This document shows, one piece after another, positions 36,627 through 45,686 of a stretch of DNA of 64,000 nt. The stretch is from Leptolyngbyaceae cyanobacterium JSC-12 (GTDB lineage Bacteria; Cyanobacteriota; Cyanobacteriia; Leptolyngbyales; Leptolyngbyaceae): the NCBI GenBank assembly GCA_000309945.1, contig CM001633.1, positions 270,723 to 334,722 of the forward strand, in the 5' to 3' direction. Under the pieces are notes generated by a model, which was not told the DNA's origin, did not search any database, and saw only the letters and a list, made by a program, of their open reading frames with translations. The translations under genes and the position numbers were made by a program. The first letter of the stretch is position 1; each line of letters starts with the position of its first letter.

Positions 36627-38054
36627 CTAATTACGATTTTCTGCCCGCTCTCTTCTTCCTTCAGACAAAATGCTGAGTTTGACAGGTGTACCATCTTTAA
36701 GAACCTGGCTGCTACGGGTAACGTAGCGATCGCCCACCTGCAAACCTGACAAAATCTCAACTTTTCCATCCTGCCGTCTGCCAAGCGTCACCTGCCGGGC
36801 TTTTACCGTTGGGGTTCCGCGATTGTCATTCAACACAAACACCATACCGAATCGCCGCTCCAGTTGAGACCGTGTTGATCTGCTAGTTTCCGAAGAGCCA
36901 CCCCGCCCTCCTCGACGTGAACCAGATTGCTCTGCTCCGGCTGCATTTTCAGACTGCTGACGGGAACGGTTCTCCTGACTGGTTTGTAAGGCTGTTTCTG
37001 GCACAACTACTCGCTGCACAGCTTGTTGGTTAAAGTTGACACGTGCCAGCAAGCCACTCCCGATGCGATCTCCCTGATTTGGAATCGTCACTTCAACCGG
37101 AATTAAACGAGACGTTGGATCAGCGGCGGGTGAAACCCGGCTAACCCGTCCAACAATTTGCTGATTTGGGAACGCATCTAAACGGACTCGAACTAACTGT
37201 CCGACTTGAATAGTTCCCAATTCACGCTCAGACACCTGAACAGCAACTTTTACCTGGCTAAAATCTCCAAGCTTCAAAATTTCGCTACCCGGTTGCGCTA
37301 AATTGCCGGGTTCCAGCACCCGCTCCAATACCGCACCTGTCACAGGAGAAGTCAACACACTAAACGATTGCCGTTGTCGTTGCTGGGCAACAATCGCTTG
37401 CTGCGCCGTTACTCGTTGCTGAGCGGCAACGACTGCCTGCTGCTGAGTACGCACCTGTTCTTGAGCTGATCGGACTGTTTGGCGAGCAGTAGCCACAGCG
37501 GTTCGAGCGTTCTCGACCTGTTGTTCTGGAATCGCACCTTCGCGAAATAACTGTTCCAACCGTGCCAGATCAGACTGTGTTTGTTGCAACCTCAATTGGG
37601 CATCTACAACTCGTGTCCGAGCATTACTCACCTCTGCTTGCGCCCGGGCAACTTCAGACTGACGTGCCGCGACTTCTGCCTCCGCTTCTACCACAGTTGC
37701 TGTCAAGACCGCATCATCTAACCGCCCCAGTACCTGCCCCTGGGTCACAGGATCGCCTACATCCACAGATAAATCAACAATCTGACCTTCCACTTGCGGT
37801 CGCAGGGAAACCTGGCGATAGGGTTGGGTTGTACCTGTATATTCCTGATCTTGTTGCAACAATGCTGTACGCGCAATTGCTACATCAACGGCTACTGGAC
37901 CATCTGCATCTTGCTGCCCGCGCCGAGGTCGCTGTGCTTCTGCATCTGCCTTAGACAAAGAACCACAGCCAGCAAGGGCAACAAGCATTCCTGCTAAAGA
38001 AACCCAGCCCGCGATCGCAGCAGTTGGAGTAAATCGCAGAACAAACTGTGACAT
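36627..38054 (-). CDS. RND efflux periplasmic adaptor (membrane fusion lipoprotein)
   Basis: A 475-residue HlyD/AcrA-family adaptor. The signal peptide ends in a lipobox (LVALAGC, Cys about 30), so it is likely lipid-anchored. The barrel-sandwich/lipoyl half-motif ([24 protein letters not shown]) is followed by a long coiled-coil hairpin (about 120-220, alternating Q/A/R-rich) and the second lipoyl half ([19 protein letters not shown]). The beta-barrel comes next, and the membrane-proximal domain is split by a Ser/Gly/Arg-rich insertion at about 355-390. It is the first gene of the two-gene pump operon; it binds the RND permease and bridges to the outer-membrane channel. Confidence 0.94.
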   Translation of the reverse strand: MSQFVLRFTPTAAIAGWVSLAGMLVALAGCGSLSKADAEAQRPRRGQQDADGPVAVDVAIARTALLQQDQEYTGTTQPYRQVSLRPQVEGQIVDLSVDVGDPVTQGQVLGRLDDAVLTATVVEAEAEVAARQSEVARAQAEVSNARTRVVDAQLRLQQTQSDLARLEQLFREGAIPEQQVENARTAVATARQTVRSAQEQVRTQQQAVVAAQQRVTAQQAIVAQQRQRQSFSVLTSPVTGAVLERVLEPGNLAQPGSEILKLGDFSQVKVAVQVSERELGTIQVGQLVRVRLDAFPNQQIVGRVSRVSPAADPTSRLIPVEVTIPNQGDRIGSGLLARVNFNQQAVQRVVVPETALQTSQENRSRQQSENAAGAEQSGSRRGGRGGSSETSRSTRSQLERRFGMVFVLNDNRGTPTVKARQVTLGRRQDGKVEILSGLQVGDRYVTRSSQVLKDGTPVKLSILSEGRRERAENRN

Positions 38055-38230
38055 ACATTTTTGAGTAAGGTTGGGAGGAAACGAGCCAATCGTTAGACAC
38101 TAAGGTTTTCAAAAAGGTTCAACAGGTGAAATAATCCCAAAAATCATGGACATCTACATTACAAATTGTAACAAGCTTCCCCAAAAAGTTAGCATCTATC
38201 ATAGTTCGTGGCATCCTCCACAAGGTATAC

Positions 38231-39265
38231 TCACCGTTGAAACAGAGCTACTGCAAACCATTGATTCGCATCGATCCAGGTTTGGAGATAATTTAAACCC
38301 TTGCAAGTAAGCTGTTGTTGCAAACTGGATAAATCAAACTTACGTGAAATCTCACTTCGAATTGTTTCCCCGTTAGTTAGTTCAAACTCGAAGTCTAACT
38401 TGTTGAGTCTGATTGTCTGAGGTTTCAAGCTTTTGAGATGCATTTCAATTTGATGCAATGCTTCGTTGTAAAAAGCATGATGTTCAAACTGAGCCAGGTC
38501 AAAATTACCCTCAAATTGCCGATTCAAGTGCTGCAGAATATTGAGATTAAATTCAGCAGTAACTCCCTGGCTATCGTTGTAAGCAGCCTCGAGTTGAGCC
38601 GTGGATTTATGCAAATCTACTCCCAGTAAAAAGTAATCGTCAGATCGCAATGCTGCCGCAATTTGTTCAAAGAAGCGATCGCATTCTTCCGGATTCAAAT
38701 TGCCTAGAGAACTTCCCAAAAAGCTGATCATCCGTTTGGGCAAATAGCCTACTGATAAATGCTGCAACCCCAGTTCATAAGTGCTCACCAGTGCATGAAC
38801 TTTCAGCCGAGGATACTCTTCCAATAGTTGTTGAGTGCTACTTTCCAAAATCCCAGCACTGACATCAATGGGGCGATAACACAAACGATATCCCAACGCC
38901 TGATAAGCATTCAAAAGCGATCGCGTTTTAGTCGAACTCCCACTGCCCAACTCTACTAGTTCGCATTCTCCCGTAAGTTTCGCAATGCTACTTGCATGGG
39001 CTTCTAAAATAGCTACCTCAGTACGGGTTAAATAGTACTCAGGCAAATCGCAGATTCGCTCAAACAGTTGCGAACCGCGATCGTCATAAAAGTATTTAGA
39101 TGGTAGCGTTTTCTGAGGCTGACACAGCCCCTGAATAACGTCTGCTCCAATCGCTTGCTCATTATTTTCCGATGCTGCATCCGTTAAGTATTCAATGAAT
39201 AGTCGCTCCGTCTGGGTTAAGATCCGCTTTTGCGAAGCAGTGTTGACTAAATTCGAAAACGACAT
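38231..39265 (-). CDS. egtD: Histidine N-alpha-methyltransferase EgtD
   Basis: About 344 residues. The SAM-binding segment is CELVELGSGSSTKTRSLL, preceded by PSKYFYDDRGSQLFERICDLPEYYLTRTE, which is diagnostic of EgtD. Later motifs FLGSSLGNLNPEEC, DYFLLGVDLHK and YNDSQGVTAEFNLNIL also fit. The enzyme trimethylates histidine to hercynine, the first step of ergothioneine synthesis in the cytoplasm. ATG 39265 is favoured by a purine-rich GAGAGAGAGA site; the ATG 36 bp upstream adds a non-family N-terminus. EgtB is not encoded nearby. It is divergent from the TatA-like gene. Confidence 0.93.
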   Translation of the reverse strand: MSFSNLVNTASQKRILTQTERLFIEYLTDAASENNEQAIGADVIQGLCQPQKTLPSKYFYDDRGSQLFERICDLPEYYLTRTEVAILEAHASSIAKLTGECELVELGSGSSTKTRSLLNAYQALGYRLCYRPIDVSAGILESSTQQLLEEYPRLKVHALVSTYELGLQHLSVGYLPKRMISFLGSSLGNLNPEECDRFFEQIAAALRSDDYFLLGVDLHKSTAQLEAAYNDSQGVTAEFNLNILQHLNRQFEGNFDLAQFEHHAFYNEALHQIEMHLKSLKPQTIRLNKLDFEFELTNGETIRSEISRKFDLSSLQQQLTCKGLNYLQTWIDANQWFAVALFQR

Positions 39266-39359
39266 GCTTTCTCTCTCTCTCCACGCCTGCCATTTTCCCA
39301 CGCGATGCTACGCTAGAACCTATCCTCACCGTAAGATTAGCGATCGCAGGAGAACGAGT

Positions 39360-39533
39360 ATGTTTGGATTGGGGTGGCCCGAAGTTATTATCATCAGCGT
39401 GGTAGCCATTCTGATTTTTGGTCCGAAAAAAATCCCCGAACTGGGTAGCACCTTAGGCAAAACCCTACGTGGCTTCAAAGAAGAGGTCAGCAAGCCGGAT
39501 GAAGAATCTACTGACTTAGATCAACAAGACTAA
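39360..39533 (+). CDS. tatA: Sec-independent translocase subunit TatA/E-like
   Basis: A 57-residue protein with one N-terminal membrane helix (WPEVIIISVVAILIF), the FGPKKIPELG hinge typical of TatA/Hcf106, an amphipathic helix (LGKTLRGFKEEVSK) and an acidic tail. AGGAG lies 7-8 bases before ATG 39360. TatA oligomers form the pore that exports folded, twin-arginine-signalled proteins across thylakoid and plasma membranes. TatC is not in the window. The frame is open further upstream, but only this start gives a normal TatA. Confidence 0.93.
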   Translation: MFGLGWPEVIIISVVAILIFGPKKIPELGSTLGKTLRGFKEEVSKPDEESTDLDQQD

Positions 39534-39613
39534 TCAGGATTATCAGTAATCCTCATAGCTCAAGCCAGCCAACACTTTGCGCTAGATTGGGGATAGTCAT
39601 TGCGAACGTCCAT

Positions 39614-41266
39614 ATGAACTCCTCTCCCTTCGCCTCTGAGCATTTGCTGTTTGCTCCGGCAACTCCAACTGCTGATGCCATCCCTGTAATCTTTGCCTTT
39701 CCAAACGAGTACAGCGTGGGCATTACTAGCCTGGGATATCAAGTCGTATGGGCAACACTGGCATCCCAGCAAGACTTACAGGTTAGTCGCTTGTTTACCG
39801 ACGTGCATGAAGTTTTGCCATCCAAGCCAGAACTATTAGGCTTTTCCATGTCGTGGGAACTGGATTACGTTAACATCCTGAGCTTACTAGAGTCCCTGGA
39901 TATTCCCATCCGAGCAACTGCCCGCTCTGCTGTACATCCCCTTGTTTTTGGTGGCGGTCCCGTGCTCACAGCCAACCCAGAACCTTTCGCCGATTTTTTT
40001 GATGTAGTGTTACTGGGAGATGGCGAATGGCTACTGGGTGAGTTTATTGAAGCCTACAAAACAGTGCGGTATGCCGATCGCAAAACTCAGCTAAAGCATT
40101 TGGCAAGTATTCCGGGAATTTACGTACCCAGTCTTTATGCCATCAGATACGACGGACAAGATGGTGCAGTCCTGGCAATTGAAGCGATCGCACCAGACAT
40201 ACCTGCCCACATTCATAAACAAACCTATCGCGGGAATACCTTATCTACTTCCACTGTCGTTACCGAAAAAGCTGCTTGGGCAAACATTTACATGGTGGAA
40301 GTGGTGCGTAGTTGCCCAGAAATGTGCCGCTTCTGCCTTGCCAGCTATTTAACCTTGCCTTTTCGCATTGCCGATGTCGAAGCCTCCTTAATTCCGGCGA
40401 TCACTCGCGGGCTACAAGTCACTGATCGCCTGGGATTGCTCGGTGCATCTGTTACGCAACATCCCGAATTTGAGAGCTTGCTGGATTACTTGAATCGTCC
40501 CGAATTTGATCACGTCCGACTCAGCATTGCTTCTGTTCGGACCAACACTGTGACATCCAAACTGGCAGAAACCCTCGTTAAACACGATTCTCGATCCATC
40601 ACTATCGCCGTGGAAAGCGGCTCTGATCGTATCCGCCAGATCATTAACAAAAAACTCACCAACGACGAAATTGTGCTGGCAGCACTCAACGCCAAAGCAG
40701 GTGGGTTGAGCAGCATGAAACTGTACGGCATGGTTGGCATTCCTGGTGAGGAAATGGAGGATTTAGAAGAAACCGTTGAAATGATGAAAATCCTTAAAAA
40801 AGCAACCCCAGGTCTGCGGCTAACTCTAAGCTGCAGCACGTTTGTCCCCAAAGCACACACCCCATTCCAGTGGTTTGGGGTAAATCGCCAGGCAGAAAAG
40901 CGTCTCCAGGTTTTGCAAAAGCAATTGCGATCGCAAGGCATTGATTTTCGCCCCGAAAGCTACAACTGGTCAGTGATTCAAGCCCTCCTCTCACGAGGCG
41001 ATCGCCGTCTTTCTCAGTTGTTAGAACTCACCCGCCATTATGGTGACTCCCTGGGCAGCTACCGTCGCGCCTTTAAAGAACTGCGCGGTAAACTCCCCCC
41101 CCTCAACTACTACGTGCACGAAAACTGGAATTTGCAGCAAACCTTACCGTGGAGCCATTTACAAGGTCCTTTGCCGCAAACAACCTTAATCAAACATCTC
41201 ACAACCGCCACAGAAAACTTTCAACAGCCAATGGTTGGGTTTGAGCCATCTGTGATCGCCCCTTAA
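39614..41266 (+). CDS. B12-binding-type radical SAM protein
   Basis: About 550 residues from ATG 39614, preferred over a TTG nine codons upstream. The N-terminal region (30-155) has the Rossmann-like layout of cobalamin-binding radical SAM enzymes (FAFPNEYSVGITSLGYQV, LLGFSMSWELDY, VFGGGPVLTANPEPF). The radical SAM CxxxCxxC motif follows as CPEMCRFC (cysteines at about 234, 238 and 241), with downstream VESGSDRIRQIINK and KLYGMVGIPGEEMEDLEET typical of the TIM barrel. The product is probably an uncharacterised enzyme conserved in cyanobacteria. The cobalamin-binding DxHxxG motif is not evident, so B12 use is uncertain. Confidence 0.88.
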   Translation: MNSSPFASEHLLFAPATPTADAIPVIFAFPNEYSVGITSLGYQVVWATLASQQDLQVSRLFTDVHEVLPSKPELLGFSMSWELDYVNILSLLESLDIPIRATARSAVHPLVFGGGPVLTANPEPFADFFDVVLLGDGEWLLGEFIEAYKTVRYADRKTQLKHLASIPGIYVPSLYAIRYDGQDGAVLAIEAIAPDIPAHIHKQTYRGNTLSTSTVVTEKAAWANIYMVEVVRSCPEMCRFCLASYLTLPFRIADVEASLIPAITRGLQVTDRLGLLGASVTQHPEFESLLDYLNRPEFDHVRLSIASVRTNTVTSKLAETLVKHDSRSITIAVESGSDRIRQIINKKLTNDEIVLAALNAKAGGLSSMKLYGMVGIPGEEMEDLEETVEMMKILKKATPGLRLTLSCSTFVPKAHTPFQWFGVNRQAEKRLQVLQKQLRSQGIDFRPESYNWSVIQALLSRGDRRLSQLLELTRHYGDSLGSYRRAFKELRGKLPPLNYYVHENWNLQQTLPWSHLQGPLPQTTLIKHLTTATENFQQPMVGFEPSVIAP

Positions 41267-41482
41267 ACTACTACTACCCTTTAAGCAACAAAGTGTGGAC
41301 GAACAGCAACGATTCTGGAACGAGCGCTAGGATGAATAGCAAGAACTGACAGAGCACAACGGTGTCATAACGCACAACCTTGTAAAAGATATTTACGTTA
41401 TGCTGCCTAAAGTGGCAGATCGTTATTGTCTTGCCAATGCTGGTTTGTGACTTGAGAAAGCGACTCTCTTTGTAGGAATCCT

Positions 41483-41719
41483 ATGTCCACGCCTAACTCT
41501 TCGTTTGAAAATAGTGCTGCGATCGCAAACACCTCGCCAGAACTCCTCAATCTACCTGCTGACTCTGAAATTTGGGAGAGCTTAAAACACGCAATTTCAG
41601 CAAGCTCTGGGTTTCAGCGTTGGCAGTTGGAGCTAGGCACTGAATCAGAAAAGCATTCAGGCTTAGATCATCTTATTCGTCGTTACCTGCGAGAGACCCT
41701 AGAGACCCTTGCTTACTAA
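41483..41719 (+). CDS. Small hypothetical protein
   Basis: A 78-residue acidic protein. ATG 41483 has TAGGAA 10 bases upstream. There is no signal peptide, cysteine motif or membrane span. The C-terminal half (SEIWESLKHAISASSGFQRW to LIRRYLRETLETLAY) is predicted helical and looks folded, and its composition is similar to neighbouring genes, so I take it as real. I do not recognise the family. It lies alone between a radical SAM gene and a convergent DUF1400 gene. Confidence 0.55.
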   Translation: MSTPNSSFENSAAIANTSPELLNLPADSEIWESLKHAISASSGFQRWQLELGTESEKHSGLDHLIRRYLRETLETLAY

Positions 41720-41839
41720 GTCATAGCAATTAAGGGCAATCCTTAGCGGTTGCCCTTGGTTCCAAGTTTGGTTTCAAGTAAGGTTACTGGCAGGCTCAAA
41801 AAGAATTCGGGGGAAGTGTTGCCAAACTCTTTTCCAACT

Positions 41840-42439
41840 CTATTTCAGAAAGTCAGGAATTTTAATGCCCTGATCTTTCAAGATTTGGCGGAGCGGTTCA
41901 GCTCTTTGAATTGCATTTTGCAGCGATCCTTGATATCTGGCAACGCGGTCATAAGTCCGAATTGCCCGTTTTACGTCCAGATGGATTTCGTCAGTTGGAT
42001 AATTTTGAACCACTTCCAGCAACGTCAACTGATTGTCTCCGGCCGTAGATTCCAGTAGTGCAGTGCAAAGCGCCTCCCGATTTCCCTTATCATCTGGAGT
42101 TTGAATTATTTTACCGAGTTCATCTAGCAGCATATTGCCTGCAACATTGTTTAAGCCTCTGTCTAAGAGACGCCGCTCTACATTCACAGTCCGATTCAAC
42201 ACTGCACGAATTTCTTCTGGATTGCTATTAGTCTGGTTAAGATACCGCTCAACCACAGGCGATGTCTCCCCAGTTTGGGCAAATTTTGTTAGTTCCGCCA
42301 CCGAGAGGCGCTGGCGCAAGATCCCATACCGAAACACAATCTCATCAGCGGCTTTGCCTGCGGGAGCCGTTGCCAAAATTCCTGCGGCAGCGATCGCCCA
42401 AACAGTAGATTGCCGGAAAAAAGACTTCAACCCCTGCAT
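41840..42439 (-). CDS. DUF1400-domain exported protein
   Basis: A 199-residue protein with a Sec signal peptide (FFRQSTVWAIAAAGILATAPAGKAA, cut near residue 30). One DUF1400 domain follows: VFRYGILRQRLSVAELTKFAQTG, then LNRTVNVERRLLDRGLNNVAGNMLLDELG. In many cyanobacterial proteins this domain precedes an alpha/beta-hydrolase; here it stands alone, and no GxSxG serine is present. The location is periplasmic or extracellular. The function is unknown. Confidence 0.85.
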   Translation of the reverse strand: MQGLKSFFRQSTVWAIAAAGILATAPAGKAADEIVFRYGILRQRLSVAELTKFAQTGETSPVVERYLNQTNSNPEEIRAVLNRTVNVERRLLDRGLNNVAGNMLLDELGKIIQTPDDKGNREALCTALLESTAGDNQLTLLEVVQNYPTDEIHLDVKRAIRTYDRVARYQGSLQNAIQRAEPLRQILKDQGIKIPDFLK

Positions 42440-42575
42440 AGCTCCTCCTAAACTTGAACCCGCTTTACGCTAGCATATGAGCCACTTAAACGACAGAACG
42501 TTGTTTTCTGCTGATATAGCTTTTAGACTGACGTAATAAAGTTGAAAGTTCCACCCACTTGAGTTAAATCAACCG

Positions 42576-43343
42576 ATGTCCTTATTTGATTCTGTTGAAG
42601 CAATCAATGTTTTGATTGTGGGAGCCTCCCAGGGCATTGGTTTAGAGTTTGTTCGCCAGTTGTTGAAAGATGCCCAGGTTGGGTATGTATTTGCCACCTA
42701 TCGCCATACTCCCAGTCCAGAGTTAGGGGCATGGATGGAGCATGAGCCACGGCGGTTAATCCTGATTACAATGGACGTTACAGACGAAGCCCAAATCGCT
42801 CAAGGCGTTGCTCAGATTCAGCAGCACACGCCCCATCTGCATTTAGTCGTGTATTGTGTAGGGCTACTGCACGATGGCGATCTGCAACCCGAGAAAAGCC
42901 TCCAGCAAATTCAGCCAGAGCGGTTGATGCGATATTTCCAGGTGAATAGCATTGGAGCCGTGTTGCTAGCAAAACATATCATCCCGTTACTCAAGCATCG
43001 TGAGCGCAGCGTATTTGCCAGTATTTCTGCGAAAGTTGGCAGCATTGGTGATAACCAGATTGGAGGATGGTATGGCTATCGCGCTTCCAAAGCCGCATTA
43101 AATATGTTTTTGCGAACAGTGGCGATCGAGTATCAGCGCAAAAGCCCCAACACGCTCGTGGTAATGCTACATCCTGGCACCACAGACACCCGCCTTTCCA
43201 AACCCTTTCAGCGTGGAGTTCCTCCCGAAAAGTTGTTCTCAGTTGAACGCACGGTTGCTCAACTACTGCAAGTTATCTCCAACCTACAACCAGAAGATAG
43301 TGGGCAATTTTTTTCCTGGGATGGCAGTCCATTACCCTGGTAA
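42576..43343 (+). CDS. Short-chain dehydrogenase/reductase (SDR)
   Basis: A 255-residue Rossmann-fold oxidoreductase. The cofactor loop GASQGIG is at 16-22 and D67-V68 follows MDV. An NNAG-like position reads YCVG (93-96), the catalytic Ser is about 149-151 (FASISAKVGS), and Y168-x3-K172 lies in YGYRASKAAL. The C-terminus FFSWDGSPLPW is typical of the CsgA/YciK-like C-factor subgroup. The altered YCVG in place of NNAG is unusual but seen in that subgroup. The substrate is unknown. It converges closely with the TrpD2-like gene (23 bp). Confidence 0.9.
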   Translation: MSLFDSVEAINVLIVGASQGIGLEFVRQLLKDAQVGYVFATYRHTPSPELGAWMEHEPRRLILITMDVTDEAQIAQGVAQIQQHTPHLHLVVYCVGLLHDGDLQPEKSLQQIQPERLMRYFQVNSIGAVLLAKHIIPLLKHRERSVFASISAKVGSIGDNQIGGWYGYRASKAALNMFLRTVAIEYQRKSPNTLVVMLHPGTTDTRLSKPFQRGVPPEKLFSVERTVAQLLQVISNLQPEDSGQFFSWDGSPLPW

Positions 43344-43366
43344 AGCTCACATCACAAAAGTCCAAA

Positions 43367-44422
43367 TCACCCCCCCAAAACCGACATTGGAACCATTGCT
43401 TGCTGCAAAGCCTGTAACGTTTGCTTCACCAAGCCTTGCGTCAGCAATCTTTCCGTCTCTGCAATGCCCGCCTTGATTGAGGAGCTAACGCCACAGCGCC
43501 AGAGGTAGAATCCCCCGTTCCACAAAACTGATGGCATTAATTCAGATGGGTGTCCGTCCAGCGTCGCTTTCATCTGATGAATTACATACTCTGCCGAATC
43601 TAACGCTACATTCTTTGCCTCAAACTGAAAGTCACGCGGATGGAGGTGAAGACGTTCCAATGTTCCTGATTTCCCCAAACCAATAATGGCAGTACGTTCA
43701 CGAGGGAGATCACAACTTCCCTCCAAGCCTTTGACCGTAGTAAATGTGTCTACTCCACGCAGGGAAAACGCTGTTTGAAACATTGCTTCTGTAGGTGGAT
43801 GGACAAATCCAGAAACAACATGGGACTTCCCAGCGTAGGGACACCACATTAACTCCATCGTGGCAAACGGCGGACGTTTACCAATTTGCTCACGGTAGGG
43901 CACTAATCCTTGTGCCAGCGGAAAGTGCGTTGGCAGGTAAATAAATCCCACTCCCCTTTGCTCCAGCACAGATTGCACCTGGTTGAGCGAAAGCTGAGTC
44001 CAATCAACGCCCAACCCTTGCCAAAACAGAATCAGCGGGTCACCTTCTTTGGTAGGCATGCGATCGCCCCCATGCATCAACACGGGTTGCCCGGCTGTGG
44101 CCAAAACTAATGCAGTCAACGGCATGATTGGTGCAGTGCGAGTTCGCCCATCATAGGGAATACCGAAAACTAGCACTGGTTCCGTTGCGAGCGCCGTCAG
44201 CAGCGGTCCCAATTCTTCATAAGCATCTAGCATTCCTGCCAGCTCTTCGCCTGTGGGTCGTCGAATACGATGAGCAATCATGAACGCTCCAATCTGAGCC
44301 GGAGTTGCCTCTTGCAACAGCATCAACCGAGTTGCCAATGCGGCTTCCTGGCGAGTTAGACTTTCTCCCGTGTGGGGACCGCTGCCAATTTTGCGGAGTA
44401 GGTTTCTAAACGCATGGCTCAT
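43367..44422 (-). CDS. Anthranilate phosphoribosyltransferase-family protein (TrpD2/YbiB-like)
   Basis: A 351-residue protein of the glycosyltransferase family 3 fold. An N-terminal helical domain (LTRQEAALATRLMLLQEATPAQIGAFMIAHRIRRPTGEE) is followed by the phosphoribosyl-binding region LVLATAGQPVLMHGGDRMPTKEG. The canonical GTGGD and KHGNR/S motifs of TrpD are altered, as in the TrpD2 (YbiB-like) branch, which has lost anthranilate activity and in some members binds nucleic acid. It begins 24 bp after ntcB on the same strand, so it is the second gene of an NtcA/NtcB-type operon and may have a nitrogen-linked role. Confidence 0.82.
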   Translation of the reverse strand: MSHAFRNLLRKIGSGPHTGESLTRQEAALATRLMLLQEATPAQIGAFMIAHRIRRPTGEELAGMLDAYEELGPLLTALATEPVLVFGIPYDGRTRTAPIMPLTALVLATAGQPVLMHGGDRMPTKEGDPLILFWQGLGVDWTQLSLNQVQSVLEQRGVGFIYLPTHFPLAQGLVPYREQIGKRPPFATMELMWCPYAGKSHVVSGFVHPPTEAMFQTAFSLRGVDTFTTVKGLEGSCDLPRERTAIIGLGKSGTLERLHLHPRDFQFEAKNVALDSAEYVIHQMKATLDGHPSELMPSVLWNGGFYLWRCGVSSSIKAGIAETERLLTQGLVKQTLQALQQAMVPMSVLGG

Positions 44423-44446
44423 AGGGAATTCTCAGTTCACTATCAA

Positions 44447-45427
44447 TTAACCGTCAATACTGACAGGAGATAAGGGCAACGTCGTAACACTTTTGGGCAG
44501 CAGATCAACCACCAACTTATAAAAGTGCTGAATTGGAGGAATTTGCAGGCGATCGCGCGTTGTTACCATCACCACCTGACGAGTTAAGGGAGGATCAGAT
44601 AGTACATCAGTTGCTGAGCCTTTCACCGAAATTGTGTCAGGTTCAATCGAGCGAATTGCCAGACTAGGATCTCGATAGGCATCAACCAGTGCCGTTTCAG
44701 GCAGCAATGCAACTAATTCCCCCTGACGTACCACACCCCGAAAGGCATCCGGTGTATTCAACTCCAACACCGCCTTCAATGCAGTACCCCGCCGCTCAAA
44801 CTGCTCCTGCACAATCCGTTGCATACCATAGCCGTCTTTGAACACGACTTGCGGATATTGAGCCAGTTCTTCCCAGGGAATTGCCTCAAACTTGGCGAGT
44901 GGGTGATCTGCAGCGATTAATACTCGAATCGGTTCCTTATAAAGCACCTGAACAATCATTTCCGAACCAGTGGTCAAAAAGCGATTGTTCATGACAATTG
45001 CCAGATCCACTAACCCATCTTTTAGCACTTTCAATGAGCGATCGCTACCTAATGCCGTTACTCGCAACTGTACATCAGGATAATCGCGACAGAACTGTTG
45101 CAGAACAGGTGGCAGATGGTAAGAACAGATTGAATGAATCGCTGCCACACACAATTCTGGCTGCTTGCCACTCATTAAATCGTTCACATCCTGAACCGCT
45201 GTTTGCCATTCCTGACAAATTCTTCGAGCACGAGGTAGCAAGCGATCGCCCGCAACCGTCAGCGTTACTTGCACAGAGCGATGAAACACAGGTGTACCCA
45301 AATCTGCTTCAAGCGCCTGAATTTGTCGGCTAATTGCCGATTGGGTCACGCCACACTTTTGAGCGGCCTTCTGAAAACTGCCCGTTTCCGCAACCGCCAG
45401 AAACGCCTGTAATTGTTCTAAACGCAT
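44447..45427 (-). CDS. ntcB: LysR-type nitrogen regulator NtcB
   Basis: A 326-residue LysR regulator. The N-terminal wHTH reads MRLEQLQAFLAVAETGSFQK and GVTQSAISRQIQALEADLG. The periplasmic-binding-like effector domain contains LCVAAIHSICSYHLPPVLQQFCRDYP and VFKDGYGMQRIVQEQF, which resemble cyanobacterial NtcB. NtcB activates nitrate assimilation genes in response to nitrite. The assignment is strengthened by a perfect NtcA promoter layout upstream (GTAN8TAC with a TAN3T -10 box). The C-terminus has a variable insertion before LTRQVVMVTTRDRLQIPPI. Confidence 0.78.
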   Translation of the reverse strand: MRLEQLQAFLAVAETGSFQKAAQKCGVTQSAISRQIQALEADLGTPVFHRSVQVTLTVAGDRLLPRARRICQEWQTAVQDVNDLMSGKQPELCVAAIHSICSYHLPPVLQQFCRDYPDVQLRVTALGSDRSLKVLKDGLVDLAIVMNNRFLTTGSEMIVQVLYKEPIRVLIAADHPLAKFEAIPWEELAQYPQVVFKDGYGMQRIVQEQFERRGTALKAVLELNTPDAFRGVVRQGELVALLPETALVDAYRDPSLAIRSIEPDTISVKGSATDVLSDPPLTRQVVMVTTRDRLQIPPIQHFYKLVVDLLPKSVTTLPLSPVSIDG

Positions 45428-45447
45428 GAGGATGAGTGGTGTAGCTT

Positions 45448-45515
45448 AGGTCACATTTTCCAGCTTGAAGTGACCTTATCGGATTCTCACTAACCACTTC
45501 CGTAGGAGTTGATAC
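45448..45515 (-). promoter_or_regulatory. NtcA-activated promoter of ntcB with LysR-like inverted repeat
   Basis: Reading leftward, GTATCAACTCCTAC (45515-45502) is an exact GTA-N8-TAC NtcA site. It is followed after 23 bases by TAAGGT (45478-45473), a TAN3T -10 box. This is the class II NtcA promoter arrangement. Overlapping and downstream is an inverted repeat, AGGTCAC/GTGACCT (45448-45454 and 45470-45476), a candidate site for NtcB itself. The start codon is about 40 bp past the predicted transcription start. Confidence 0.75.
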
Positions 45516-45686
45516 AGCTTATTCGAGAGATAGCTGTAGCAATAAAATTTTTAGAGGATAAAAACGGTCATGAATCATGGGGTAGAGAAGATGGAGATGA
45601 GGAATTGAGGAGTTGGAGAATTTTGAATTTTGAATGGCTCCCCTAACTCCCGATCTCCTTATACTCTCTGACTTCCCCCACCTCAA

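Noticed and set aside
39195-39359. Longer N-terminus for the TatA-like protein
   Set aside because: It would run antisense through the egtD start and add a non-membrane segment. The ATG at 39360 has a good ribosome site and gives the standard length.
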